The notes beneath the pieces are model-generated. The model was given only the letters and a program-made list of their open reading frames with translations. It was not told where the DNA came from and ran no database searches. This document shows, in pieces, positions 13,635 through 22,946 of a stretch of 24,963 bases of DNA (its first letter is position 1; each line of letters starts with the position of its first letter). Location of the stretch: positions 1-24,963 of the forward strand of contig JABIRQ010000469.1 in assembly GCA_018699755.1 (NCBI GenBank), read 5' to 3'. The position numbers and the translations under genes are program-made. The stretch comes from Rhodospirillaceae bacterium (GTDB lineage Bacteria; Pseudomonadota; Alphaproteobacteria; CADEGL01).

Positions 13635-15071
13635 TCAGCCGAGGGGCAGGCTCATCGGCGCGACCTCGTCCAGACTGCGGCAGCGGGCGTCGCGGTCGGG
13701 CACGGCCGCGGCGATGAGGGCTTGGGCATCCTGCAGGCGGCGACCGGCATCGGCGATGTCCAGGCGAATCGAGCGGCCGTTCTCGACCATCTTCTCGCCG
13801 CCGACATAGACGTCGCGGATCGCCCGGTCGGCCGCCGTGTAAATCAGGCTGCGCAACGGGTCGCGGACCGGCTGCATCAGCGGTTCGTCCAGATCGACCA
13901 GCACCAGATCGGCCTTGGCCCCAGGCGCCAGCCGGCCGATATCGTCGCGCCGCAGAATCTCGGCCCCGCCCACGGTCGCGGCGTGGAACATTTCGCCCGT
14001 GGTGACGGTCCGCATGTTCTGGGCGGCGGCGCGGGCCAGGATCATGGCCGTGCGCATCTCCTCGATCATGTTGTGGGGAAAGGTGTCGGTGCCCAGCCCC
14101 ATGGTCACGCCGGCGCGCAGGTAGCGCCCGAAATCCTCGAGCTGATGGCCGTAGCGCGAGAAGACCGTCGGGCAATGGGCGACGGCCGTGCCGGTCTCGG
14201 CCAGGATCCCGAGATCCTCGTGGGTCGGCCAATGCACCCAGCTGTGTTCGTCGATGAAGATGGCGTGGCCGAGCGAGCTGCCGGGGCCGAGCACGCCGAG
14301 ATCCGCCGCCCATTGGATCGGCGTTTTCCCGTGGCGGCCGGTCATCTCGTAGAACTCGACGACGCTTTGCGAGGCATGGACCTGCCAGGGCCAGCCCTTG
14401 GCCATCGCAAGGGCGTGGCTCTCGCGCATGAGGCCAGCCTCGACGGTGTCGATCTGGGCCGGGGAGATCATGCCGAAAAGCCGCCCGCAGGGATCGGCCT
14501 CGGCCGCCTCGACGGTTTCGACTGCGGCCTCGAACCGCCGGTGCCCGGCGGCTTCGTCCCATTGGTAGTCCAGGGTGCGGCCGTCGACCACCTTCCAGCT
14601 GGCGGAGCGAAACATGGGCGCCGCGCAGGCGCGCAAGCCGCTGCGGGCGAGGAGATCGAGCCAGCCGTCGAAAGGGATCGTCAGGTCGGCGAAGGTCGTG
14701 ATGCCGCTCGTCAGCATCTCGGCATAGGTGTATTCGGCGGCGGCCAGCTTGCCGGCCGTATCGGATATGAACAGGGTGATGTAGTCGTAGAGTCCGGTGC
14801 CGTAGAGATGGGGATTGCCCAGCTCCTCGCGTACGCCCTTGTAGAGGGCCTGGTTGGTCGGGTGGGAATGGACGTTGACCAGGCCGGGCATCGCCATCAG
14901 CGCGCGCCCGTCGATTTCCTCCGCGACTTCGCCGTCGTAGCGCCCTCCGACATGGAGGATCGTATCGCCCGCAAAGGCGAGGTCGGCGTCGCGCAGGTAG
15001 CGATGCTCGCCCGCCCCGGCGTCCCAGGCGATCAGCCAGTCCAGGTTGCGGATGCAGGTCACGGTCGCCAT
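13635..15071 (-). CDS. Metal-dependent amidohydrolase (TrzN/AtzA/deaminase-like), second copy
   Basis: A 478-residue amidohydrolase-superfamily protein, only distantly similar to the one at 12065. The likely metal ligands are H68 and H70 (PGLVNVHSH), H232 (QVHASQS), H269 (SLGHAIFID) or H299 (VAHCPTVFSRYG), and D329 (LGTDTFPHNMIEEMR). The HxxE position reads H-A-S-Q, so the usual glutamate acid/base is glutamine 235. The family includes triazine hydrolases, guanine/cytosine deaminases and MTA/SAH deaminases; the substituted residue makes a standard deaminase less certain. The ATG at 15069-15071 follows AAAAAGGGG by eight bases. A -10-like TAGACT lies on the same strand at 15110-15105. The gene is divergent from phoH with a 364-bp gap, and convergent with the first amidohydrolase. 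Confidence 0.85.
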   Translation of the reverse strand: MATVTCIRNLDWLIAWDAGAGEHRYLRDADLAFAGDTILHVGGRYDGEVAEEIDGRALMAMPGLVNVHSHPTNQALYKGVREELGNPHLYGTGLYDYITLFISDTAGKLAAAEYTYAEMLTSGITTFADLTIPFDGWLDLLARSGLRACAAPMFRSASWKVVDGRTLDYQWDEAAGHRRFEAAVETVEAAEADPCGRLFGMISPAQIDTVEAGLMRESHALAMAKGWPWQVHASQSVVEFYEMTGRHGKTPIQWAADLGVLGPGSSLGHAIFIDEHSWVHWPTHEDLGILAETGTAVAHCPTVFSRYGHQLEDFGRYLRAGVTMGLGTDTFPHNMIEEMRTAMILARAAAQNMRTVTTGEMFHAATVGGAEILRRDDIGRLAPGAKADLVLVDLDEPLMQPVRDPLRSLIYTAADRAIRDVYVGGEKMVENGRSIRLDIADAGRRLQDAQALIAAAVPDRDARCRSLDEVAPMSLPLG

Positions 15072-15435
15072 GGCTGCGGCCCCTTTTTCTGTCTTCGGCC
15101 GGCAAGTCTAACAGAGTCGGTCGCGGAGTCCTGCGGCGCGGACACGCCATATCTTGTGTGAATCTTTGGTGAAAACCACACAAAGTGGGAGACAAGGGCC
15201 GAACCCCTGGTTACTCTCGCTCGTCAACGACAGAGCGCAAGCGGTTGGAGACGGTGCGGGAATCGAACTCGACTCCTATCGGGTTTTCGAAGGGCCTTTC
15301 GCCCCTGCGCCGTGCGACCGACGTCCATTCTTTCCATTTCGAACCGATCGGCGAGCCGTCCCGGAATTCCGGTGCGCTCGGCCGTCCGGCGTGGCCCGAA
15401 CCGAATTCCGTTCCCCAGCTTCACAGGAGCGATTG
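15072..15435. promoter_or_regulatory. 364-bp divergent intergenic region between amidohydrolase 2 and phoH
   Basis: No convincing gene is present. It contains the amidohydrolase -10-like TAGACT (minus strand, 15110-15105) and an inverted repeat TTGTGTG (15154-15160) / CACACAA (15177-15183), separated by 16 bases, which could be an operator for either gene. The phoH frame is open back to 15154, but the leader shows no conserved protein sequence. The stretch at about 15255-15275 resembles a tRNA T-loop on the minus strand, but no cloverleaf can be built. Confidence 0.4.
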
Positions 15436-16167
15436 ATGGCCAAGAGGATGTCGAGGCAGCAGGCCAAGGCCCAAGACAACGTGCGTTCGCTGTTCGGCCA
15501 AGATGCCGGATGGAGCCCGCTGGACGAGGACAATCGCGACAAGAAATACATCCGCAAGGTCCGGCCCTATAGCGAGAACCAGCGCGCCCTGCTGGATGCC
15601 ATGGACCAGCATAGCCTGTGCCTGGCCCTGGGTCCGGCCGGCACGGGAAAGACCTATCTGGCCATCGCCAAGGCGGTCGAGGCGCTGGACAACGGTCTGG
15701 TCGGCCGGGTCGTTCTGTCGCGCCCGGCGGTCGAGGCGGGGGAGAGCCTGGGCTATCTGCCCGGCGATCTGGAAGAAAAGCTGGCGCCCTATCTGCGCCC
15801 GCTCTACGACGCCTTGAGCGACCGCCTGGGAGGCAAGCGCCTCAAGGCGCTGCTGCGCGAGGGGCAGATCGAGATCGCGCCCGTCGCCTATATGCGGGGC
15901 CGGACGCTGAACAACGCGTTTATCGTGATCGACGAGGCGCAGAACTGCACCTATGGGCAGATCAAGATGCTGATCACGCGCCTGGGTTGGCATTCGACGA
16001 TGGTGCTGACCGGCGACCCGGACCAGACGGACCTGCTGCCGGAGATGAGCGGTCTGGGCGGCATCGCCGACCGGTTGGCGCCGCTCGATTCCATCGCCGT
16101 GGTCCGCATGGCGGAGGAGGACATCGTCCGCCATCCGATCGTCGCCGACGTGCTGACCGTGCTCTAG
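15436..16167 (+). CDS. phoH: PhoH-family ATPase, short form
   Basis: A 243-residue cytoplasmic P-loop NTPase. Walker A is GPAGTGKT (66-73), preceded by SENQRALLDAM, and Walker B is FIVIDEAQN (162-170). Sensor-type motifs TGDPDQTD (192-199) and SRPAVEAGE (95-103) are also present. These are hallmarks of PhoH/PhoL proteins, which bind and hydrolyse ATP and have been linked to RNA metabolism and, in some bacteria, to phosphate starvation. It is shorter than the ybeZ-type PhoL (about 320-350 residues) and lacks that protein's ybeY/lnt neighbours, so it is probably the stand-alone short paralogue. The ATG at 15436 is preceded by AGGAG at six bases. It is transcribed alone, with palindromes downstream at 16219. 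Confidence 0.88.
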   Translation: MAKRMSRQQAKAQDNVRSLFGQDAGWSPLDEDNRDKKYIRKVRPYSENQRALLDAMDQHSLCLALGPAGTGKTYLAIAKAVEALDNGLVGRVVLSRPAVEAGESLGYLPGDLEEKLAPYLRPLYDALSDRLGGKRLKALLREGQIEIAPVAYMRGRTLNNAFIVIDEAQNCTYGQIKMLITRLGWHSTMVLTGDPDQTDLLPEMSGLGGIADRLAPLDSIAVVRMAEEDIVRHPIVADVLTVL

Positions 16168-16218
16168 CGGATTGGAACGTCGACACGGCGCCGGCCACGG
16201 CGGGTCCGCCGAACTTTC

Positions 16219-16234
16219 CCGGAGTCGACTCCGG
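16219..16234. other. Perfect 16-bp palindrome downstream of phoH
   Basis: CCGGAGTCGACTCCGG is fully self-complementary. It is followed by a 5-bp hairpin, GTTGC-gac-GCAAC (16237-16249). Without a T tract I cannot call it a terminator; an mRNA 3'-end structure or a protein-binding site are both possible. Confidence 0.5.
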
Positions 16235-16326
16235 CCGTTGCGACGCAACCGGACCGGCCGCACCGGATCGAGGGGCGCAAGCCCGACCTGTTGGGCCGCG
16301 GCGTGCGGGGAAGCGCGCCTTCGCGT

Positions 16327-16348
16327 TAGACTGAGCTGTTAGAACAGC
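16327..16348 (+). promoter_or_regulatory. Putative glpK promoter -10 with overlapping inverted-repeat operator
   Basis: A -10-like TAGACT (16327-16332) is followed two bases later by the inverted repeat GCTGTT-ag-AACAGC (16335-16348). A regulator bound here would cover the probable transcription start. The site lies about 111 bp before the glpK ATG. No clear -35 was found, so this remains a prediction. Confidence 0.35.
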
Positions 16349-16459
16349 GCGCAGTCGGGTGGCAGGCCGAACCATGACAGGCATTCCGACCGGATTCTTC
16401 TCGAGCGGGTTCTTCCGGTGCATCGCGGCCTCGACGGCGCGCCGCGCTCCCGGGCCGTC

Positions 16460-17958
<1,499 letters not shown>

Positions 17959-17962
<4 letters not shown>

Positions 17963-19182
17963 CCGACTGGAAAAGTTACGTCTCGCATCTCGAATGCGGG
18001 GCGACAGGCGAACGGCTGGAGGCCGACCGCCTGCACAACCTGTCGCCTGCGGGCAAGCCGATCCTTGTGCGCTACGATCTCGACGCCCTGGCTCGGGACC
18101 TGGACCGCGACCGCCTCGCCACCAGGGCGCCGGACCTCTGGCGCTATCGCGAGCTGTTGCCGGTGCGCGATCCGGCCAATGCCGTCAGCCTGGGGGAGAC
18201 GGCGACCCCCGTTCTGCGCCTGGATGCGGTGGTTTCGGGTGGCCCGCTCTTCATCAAGGACGAGGGGCGGCTGCCGACCGGCTCGTTCAAGGCGCGTGGT
18301 CTCTGCCTCGCCGTCTGCATGGCCAAGGCCCTGGGGGTCGAGCGCATGGCCATGCCGTCGAACGGCAACGCGGGCGCCGCCCTGGCGGCCTACGCCACCC
18401 GCGCGGGAATCGAAAGCGTGGTGCTTTGCCCGGCCGACACGCCGGAGATCAACCTGCAGGAAATCGCGCTGCAAGGCGCGACCGTCTACAAGGTCGACGG
18501 CCTGATCGACGACTGCGGCAAGATCGTCGGGCGCTACAAGGAGCGCATGGGCTGGTTCGATACCTCGACCCTGAAGGAGCCCTACCGGATCGAGGGCAAG
18601 AAGACGATGGGCCTGGAACTGGCCGAACAGTTCCAGTGGCGCCTGCCCGACGTGATCCTGTATCCGACCGGAGGCGGCACGGGCCTGATCGGCATGTGGA
18701 AGGCCTTCGCCGAGTTGAAGCGGATCGGCTGGCTGGAAGGCGATATGCCGCGCATGGTCGCGGTCCAGGCCACTGGTTGCGCGCCCATCGTCCGGGCCTT
18801 CGAGGCGGGGGCGGACCACGCCGAACGGTGGCAGGACGCGAGCACCGTCGCCGCCGGTATCCGGGTGCCCGCGGCGCTCGGCGATTTTCTGATCCTGGAC
18901 GCGGTGCGAAAGAGCGGCGGCTTCGCCATCGCCGTCGAGGACGACGCGATCCTGGCCGCGCGGAAAGAGGTTGCCCGGACCGAGGGCCTGCTGCTCTGCC
19001 CCGAAGGGGCGGCAACCTATGCTGCGTACAAGACCGCGCGTGAGGCCGGGCGGATCGCGGCGGACGAATCGGCGGTGCTGTTCAACTGCGCCACCGGCCT
19101 CAAATATCCCATGCCGGACGGGTCCATCGATCTTGTGCCGGATGCGGACGGTAGTTTCGACGCGACCTTCGGCCCGGACTAG
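17959..19182 (+). CDS. Threonine-synthase-like fold-type II PLP enzyme
   Basis: A 407-residue PLP-dependent lyase of the threonine synthase / threonine dehydratase group. The PLP lysine is K111 in LPTGSFKARG. The asparagine loop reads SNGNAG (134-139), and the phosphate-binding glycine loop is TGGGTG (237-242). The N-terminus (HLECGATGE) resembles the zinc-ribbon-like leader of archaeal/alphaproteobacterial-type threonine synthases, but with only one cysteine. The start TTG at 17959 overlaps the glpK stop, and GGAGGGG lies about ten bases upstream, supporting coupled translation. Threonine synthase would use O-phosphohomoserine. The absence of hom or thrB neighbours and the glpK linkage mean another substrate is possible (some relatives are diaminopropionate, cysteate or threonate-related enzymes). 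Confidence 0.8.
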
Positions 19183-19215
19183 ACTGCATCGCCCTACCGG
19201 GCGCGGAGAACGATC

Positions 19216-20106
19216 ATGAACCCGATTTCCAAGCGCCGCCTATTCCCCAGCGCGCGCGAGGATGCCGTTTCGGCGGAGCGCAACCCGCCCAGCGCGCAGA
19301 CGCTCTCGCCGACCTATCGCCTCGCCTTTCGCGACCACGACTTTCTGTTGCGCGACGAATTGCGGCCGGTGCGCCTGCAGCTCGAATTGCTGAAACCGGA
19401 ACTGGCGTTCCAAGAAGCGGGCATCGAATCGACCATCGTCGTCTTCGGGTCGAGTCGGATCCCCGATGCCGAGACGGCCGCCGCGTGCCTGGCCGAGGCC
19501 GAGGCGAGGGTGCGGGAGAAGCCGGAAGACGTGGCCGCCGCAACCGCCATGCGGATCGCGCGAAGCATCGCCGACAAGGTGCCCTATTACGATCAGGCGC
19601 GGCGCTTCGGGCGCTTGGCGTCCGAAGCCTTCGGTGGCGAGGGTTCGGGCCGTTGCGTTATCGTGACCGGAGGCGGGCCGGGTCTCATGGAGGCGGCGAA
19701 CCGGGGCGCCGAGGATGCCGGTGCGCCGAGCGTGGGCCTCAACATCGTGCTGCCGCACGAGCAGGAACCCAACCGCCATATCACACCGGAGCTGTCCTTT
19801 CAGTTCCACTATTTCGCGTTGCGCAAGATGCATTTCCTGATGCGCGCGCGGGGGCTGGTCGTGCTGCCCGGCGGCTACGGCACGATGGACGAGTTGTTCG
19901 AAACCCTGACCCTGATTCAGACCGGCAAGGTCGCGCCCATGCCGATTCTGTTGTTCGGCAAGGCGTTTTGGGGCCGGATTGTCGATTTCGACGCGATGGT
20001 CGAGGAGGGCGTGATTGCGCCGGAGGATCGCGCGCTCTTCCGATTCGTCGAGACGGCGGAGGAAGCGGTGGATACGATCCGCGCCTTTCTGGCCGGGGAG
20101 GAGTGA
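19216..20106 (+). CDS. LOG-family (TIGR00730-type) Rossmann-fold nucleotide hydrolase, long form
   Basis: A 296-residue protein of the LOG/YgdH lysine-decarboxylase-like family. Both signature motifs are intact: GGGPGLMEAANRGA (152-165) and PGGYGTMDE (218-226), with ALRKMHF (201-207) between them. Members cleave nucleoside 5'-monophosphates to base and ribose phosphate; plant and bacterial LOG proteins activate cytokinins this way. The old 'lysine decarboxylase' label is an annotation error for this fold. The first 70 or so residues are an extension not found in the short (about 190-residue) LOG enzymes but common in a longer bacterial clade. The ATG at 19216 follows a GGAG site. A -10-like TAGACT (19180-19185) overlaps the stop of the preceding gene, so it may have its own promoter. 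Confidence 0.85.
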   Translation: MNPISKRRLFPSAREDAVSAERNPPSAQTLSPTYRLAFRDHDFLLRDELRPVRLQLELLKPELAFQEAGIESTIVVFGSSRIPDAETAAACLAEAEARVREKPEDVAAATAMRIARSIADKVPYYDQARRFGRLASEAFGGEGSGRCVIVTGGGPGLMEAANRGAEDAGAPSVGLNIVLPHEQEPNRHITPELSFQFHYFALRKMHFLMRARGLVVLPGGYGTMDELFETLTLIQTGKVAPMPILLFGKAFWGRIVDFDAMVEEGVIAPEDRALFRFVETAEEAVDTIRAFLAGEE

Positions 20107-20108
20107 GC

Positions 20109-20213
20109 ATGAAGATGGAAAAACGGGTCAGTCAGCGCGCGCCGATCCGGCTGCAGCGCCGGCCGCCCAGCCTAGCCCGGTTGGACATGACCCAGGCGGT
20201 TGGCCGCGAATAG
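20109..20213 (+). CDS. Possible 34-residue basic small protein
   Basis: An ATG at 20109 lies two bases after the LOG-gene stop, and a strong ribosome site, GGGGAGGAG, sits at the right distance within the 3' end of the LOG gene. The 34 residues are Arg/Gln-rich (QRAPIRLQRRPP) and then SLARLDMTQAVGRE; there is no membrane segment. I do not recognise it. The good Shine-Dalgarno and tight coupling favour translation; the short length makes it uncertain. Its 3' end overlaps the putative promoter of the next gene. Confidence 0.35.
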   Translation: MKMEKRVSQRAPIRLQRRPPSLARLDMTQAVGRE

Positions 20214-20229
20214 GCCGCCGGGCTAAACT
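20200..20229 (+). promoter_or_regulatory. Putative sigma-70-type promoter of the DHDPS-family gene
   Basis: A -35-like TTGGCC (20200-20205) is separated by 18 bases from a -10-like TAAACT (20224-20229), which lies 27 bases before the ATG at 20257. The match is moderate and was identified by eye. Confidence 0.4.
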
Positions 20230-20256
20230 GACGCGGACAGGCAGAGGGAGAAGACA

Positions 20257-21213
20257 ATGGCACAGGATGTTGCGGATATTCGGACGCGGAGCGGCCGGTT
20301 CATGATGGCGGGGCAGGTCGTGGCCACGGTCACGCCGTTCACGCCCAAGGGCGAGATCATGTTCGAAGCGCTCGAAGAGGTCGTGTCCTGGCATGTCGAT
20401 TGCGGCGTGGGCGGCGTTTTCGTCTCGGGCGACAACGGCGAATCCTGGGCGCTGACAGCGGAGACTCTGGCGCGCGTGACCGAGACGGCGAAGCGTGTTG
20501 CCGGCGGCCGGGTGCCCGTTTTCGCCGGGACCAGCGCGATCACCACGCGCGATACGATCGCCTTGTCCGCCGCGGCGGCCGAAGCGGGCGCCGACGGCTT
20601 GGGGCTCCAGCCGCAATCCTATCTGCTGCATGCCAGCCCGAGCGAGATCGTCGCCCGGTTCGAGGCGGTGGCCAAGGCCGTGCCGCTGCCCGTGATGGTC
20701 TACAACTCGCCGAGTCGGACCGGGGTTAACATCGCGCCCGACACGCTCGAAGCGATTTGCGGCGTTTGCGAGGTCATCGGCGTCAAGGAAGCCTCCGGCG
20801 ATTTCCGCCATGTGACCGAAGTGATCCGGCGTTTCCGCGACCGCTTCGCCGTCCTCGTCGGGGCCGGTCATTTCATCGTGCCCGCCCTCGACCTGGGCGC
20901 GGCCGGGTATCTCTCCACCGGGCCGGAACTCTGGGGCGCGAAGGCGCAGCGGATCATGGACTTGGCCGGGGAGGGTTTTTCGGACGAAAAGCTCGAATGG
21001 CACTGCCGCATCACCGAGGTCTTCAACCTGCTGATGGATCTCGATACGCGGCCGGCGGCCTTCAAGGCGGCCCTGAACATGATCGGCGTCCCCGCCGGGG
21101 TCGCGCACGAGCCGGTCGAGCCTTTGAACGCAGAGGGCAAGGCGCGCCTGCGCGCGGTGCTGGAGCGCAACGGCATCCTGGACGGGGCGGCCGCCCACAA
21201 GCTGGCGTCGTAA
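20257..21213 (+). CDS. Dihydrodipicolinate synthase / N-acetylneuraminate lyase family protein
   Basis: A 318-residue class I aldolase-type TIM-barrel. The Schiff-base lysine is K177 in VIGVKEASGD, the catalytic tyrosine is Y149 in VMVYNSPSRTGV, and R154 sits where DapA binds the carboxylate. However, the conserved GTTGE loop, whose two threonines relay protons in DapA, reads GDNGE (58-62). This makes lysine biosynthesis unlikely; a lyase or aldolase for another 2-oxo acid is more plausible. The ATG at 20257 follows AGAGGGAG. The gene is convergent with the soeC-like gene and has its own probable promoter. The upstream genes (LOG, threonine-synthase-like) do not identify the substrate. Confidence 0.85.
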   Translation: MAQDVADIRTRSGRFMMAGQVVATVTPFTPKGEIMFEALEEVVSWHVDCGVGGVFVSGDNGESWALTAETLARVTETAKRVAGGRVPVFAGTSAITTRDTIALSAAAAEAGADGLGLQPQSYLLHASPSEIVARFEAVAKAVPLPVMVYNSPSRTGVNIAPDTLEAICGVCEVIGVKEASGDFRHVTEVIRRFRDRFAVLVGAGHFIVPALDLGAAGYLSTGPELWGAKAQRIMDLAGEGFSDEKLEWHCRITEVFNLLMDLDTRPAAFKAALNMIGVPAGVAHEPVEPLNAEGKARLRAVLERNGILDGAAAHKLAS

Positions 21214-21236
21214 GGAGTTCTGCCCCTCAGGTCGAG

Positions 21237-21278
21237 CGGATCAAGCTGGTCGGATCAGGCCGGTTGGATCAGATTGGG
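21237..21278. repeat. Degenerate 14-bp tandem repeat, three units
   Basis: Three consecutive 14-bp units (21237, 21251, 21265) share the core GGATCA. Units 1 and 2 match at 12 of 14 positions and units 2 and 3 at 9 of 14. The array spans the gap between two convergent genes and includes the soeC-like stop codon in unit 3. Confidence 0.7.
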
Positions 21279-22207
21279 CGGTCGCCGTAATAGAGGTTGA
21301 CCGTGTGCTTCGCCTCGGCGAAGAACAGCCAGCGTTCGAGTACGATTCCGACCAGGCCCGCGACGGCCGCGATCAGGGCGGTCGCCGCCTGAACCACGCC
21401 GCCCGTCACGATGCCAAGGGCGATCAGCAGAACGGGCAGGGCGCCGCCGATTAGCAGGGCCAGGCCGCGCAAGGTGCGGGCATGCTTGCGCGCAATCTGG
21501 AAGCCCATCTCGTCGAGCAGGTAGTTGCTGCCGGTATGGGGCGGCTCGAGCAGGCGGACCTTGCCGAACTTGCCCAATCCCGTGGCGCTTTCGGGCGTGG
21601 CGGCAGGGGCCGCGCGCTCGATCGCCCGCCAATAGGCGAGTTTCACGATCCAGACCAGAGCCAAGGCAATCAGGGTGGCCAAGGCGATCCCGCGCTGCGA
21701 TCCGGCCAATAGCGCGTTCAGCAGAAGCAGACCCGAGAGCGCCGCGAAAGCCAGATAGAGAGGCAGGACGAGAGGGTGGCGCCAGCGCGGAATCGGCTTG
21801 AGCGAGGCATAGATCATGCCCGTGCAGGCGACCGTGACCACGGCGCCCAGGCTTGCCGTCCAGCCCGCCAAGGCCCAGCCGCCGCCCATTTCCCCATTAA
21901 AGACCCAGCCGAGGGCGAACAGGCCGGCGGGCAGGAAGGTCAGAAGGGCCGCGACGCCTTCCCGCGACAGCCAGGAGCTGCGCCATTGACTGAGCGCGCG
22001 CCAGGCCCGCTCCGGATGGCCCAGATGGAAGGTCGAGGAAACCAGACCCAACACGACGAGAGCGAGGGCGAGGGCCAGCCCCGCCGCGCCGAAGCCGCGC
22101 TCCTGGGGCAACAGGCCCGTGGGCCCGAGCAGGCCGAGTAGGGCAAGCAGGCCATAGCCCGCGCCCGAGGCGCTGGTGAAGAGGACGATGGAGCGCGCGG
22201 GATGCAT
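21269..22207 (-). CDS. soeC: DmsC/SoeC-family membrane anchor subunit
   Basis: A 312-residue integral membrane protein with about eight hydrophobic helices, matching the DmsC family. It should anchor a molybdopterin/iron-sulfur enzyme to the inner membrane and pass electrons to or from the quinone pool. The conserved DmsC-type stretch STFHLGHPERAWRALSQWRSSWLSRE lies near 58-83; in part it reads HLGHPERAWRAL. A large loop (about 195-245) carries NYLLDEMGFQIARKHA, often seen in SoeC-like proteins, and the C-terminus has AKHTVNLYYG. The ATG at 22205-22207 is seven bases after the iron-sulfur subunit's stop, consistent with one operon. The gene symbol rests on the A-B-C order and on subunit A resembling SoeA. 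DmsC of a true DMSO reductase is the main alternative. Confidence 0.8.
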   Translation of the reverse strand: MHPARSIVLFTSASGAGYGLLALLGLLGPTGLLPQERGFGAAGLALALALVVLGLVSSTFHLGHPERAWRALSQWRSSWLSREGVAALLTFLPAGLFALGWVFNGEMGGGWALAGWTASLGAVVTVACTGMIYASLKPIPRWRHPLVLPLYLAFAALSGLLLLNALLAGSQRGIALATLIALALVWIVKLAYWRAIERAAPAATPESATGLGKFGKVRLLEPPHTGSNYLLDEMGFQIARKHARTLRGLALLIGGALPVLLIALGIVTGGVVQAATALIAAVAGLVGIVLERWLFFAEAKHTVNLYYGDRPI

Positions 22208-22214
22208 CGCCGGG

Positions 22215-22946
22215 TCAGCCCATCGCCGTCAGCATGCGATCGACCCAACCCAGGAATCCGCCCTCCGGCGCGATATCGGGTAGGCGCTCTTCCCGGGCCG
22301 GGGCGCGCTCGCGCGGCGGCAGGTATTTGTTGGTCGGTTTGTAGCCCATCTCGGGCATCAGGTCGTAGCCGCCGCGCGCCGCCACCAGGCGAGAGACGTC
22401 GGACTCGGGATCGGCGAAATCGCCGAAATGCCGGGCCGAGGCCGGGCAGGTCGCCACGCAGGCCGGCACCCGGTCTTCTTCCGGCAGGTTCTCGTTGTAG
22501 ATGCGATCGACGCACAAGGTGCATTTCTTCATGACCTTGTCGACGGGATCCATCTCGCGCGCACCGTAGGGACAGGCCCAGGCGCAGAGGCCGCAGCCGA
22601 TGCATTTGGATTCCTCGACCAGCACGATGCCGTCGGCCTGGCGCTTGAAGGAGGCGCCGGTCGGGCAGACGGTGACGCAGGCCGCGTCCTCGCAATGCAG
22701 GCAGGATTTGGGGAAATGGACGGTGCGGCCGTCGGCCCCTTCGCCCGCTTCGAAGCCATGGACCCGGTTGAGCCATGCGCCCATCGGTTTCGGGCCGTAG
22801 GGCATGAGATCCGAAAGCGGGCCGGGATAGCCGCCCGTGTTCCATTCCTTGCAATGGACCACGCAGGCCTGGCAGCCGACGCAGGTGTCGAGATCGATAA
22901 CCAGGCCCAGGCGCGTCTCGGGGGCTTCGCGCGGCAGGCTGGTCAT
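22215..22946 (-). CDS. soeB: Four-cluster iron-sulfur electron-transfer subunit (DmsB/SoeB type)
   Basis: A 243-residue ferredoxin-like subunit with four cysteine groups for four [4Fe-4S] clusters: CVGCQACVVHC (22-32), CLHCEDAACVTVC (82-94), CIGCGLCAWAC (115-125), and CTLC (142-145) with CVATC (163-167). It carries electrons between the molybdenum subunit and the membrane anchor. No signal peptide is seen, consistent with the cytoplasmic location reported for SoeAB. The ATG at 22944-22946 overlaps the stop of the upstream subunit-A gene as ATGA, a classic coupling signal, which decides the start although the frame stays open for about 190 more codons. The C-terminal 40 residues after GYKPTNKYLPPRE are a linker-like tail. 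Confidence 0.92.
   Translation of the reverse strand: MTSLPREAPETRLGLVIDLDTCVGCQACVVHCKEWNTGGYPGPLSDLMPYGPKPMGAWLNRVHGFEAGEGADGRTVHFPKSCLHCEDAACVTVCPTGASFKRQADGIVLVEESKCIGCGLCAWACPYGAREMDPVDKVMKKCTLCVDRIYNENLPEEDRVPACVATCPASARHFGDFADPESDVSRLVAARGGYDLMPEMGYKPTNKYLPPRERAPAREERLPDIAPEGGFLGWVDRMLTAMG

Noticed and set aside
15250..15285. tRNA or tmRNA 3'-end-like sequence on the minus strand (GTTCGATTCCCGC followed by GTCTCCA)
   Set aside because: The T-stem does not pair fully, no matching 5' acceptor strand or anticodon arm can be found within tRNA distance, and no tmRNA tag-coding piece is seen nearby.
16335..16348. LexA/SOS box before glpK
   Set aside because: The spacing inside CTGT...ACAG is four bases rather than eight, and alphaproteobacterial LexA sites are GTTC-N7-GTTC.
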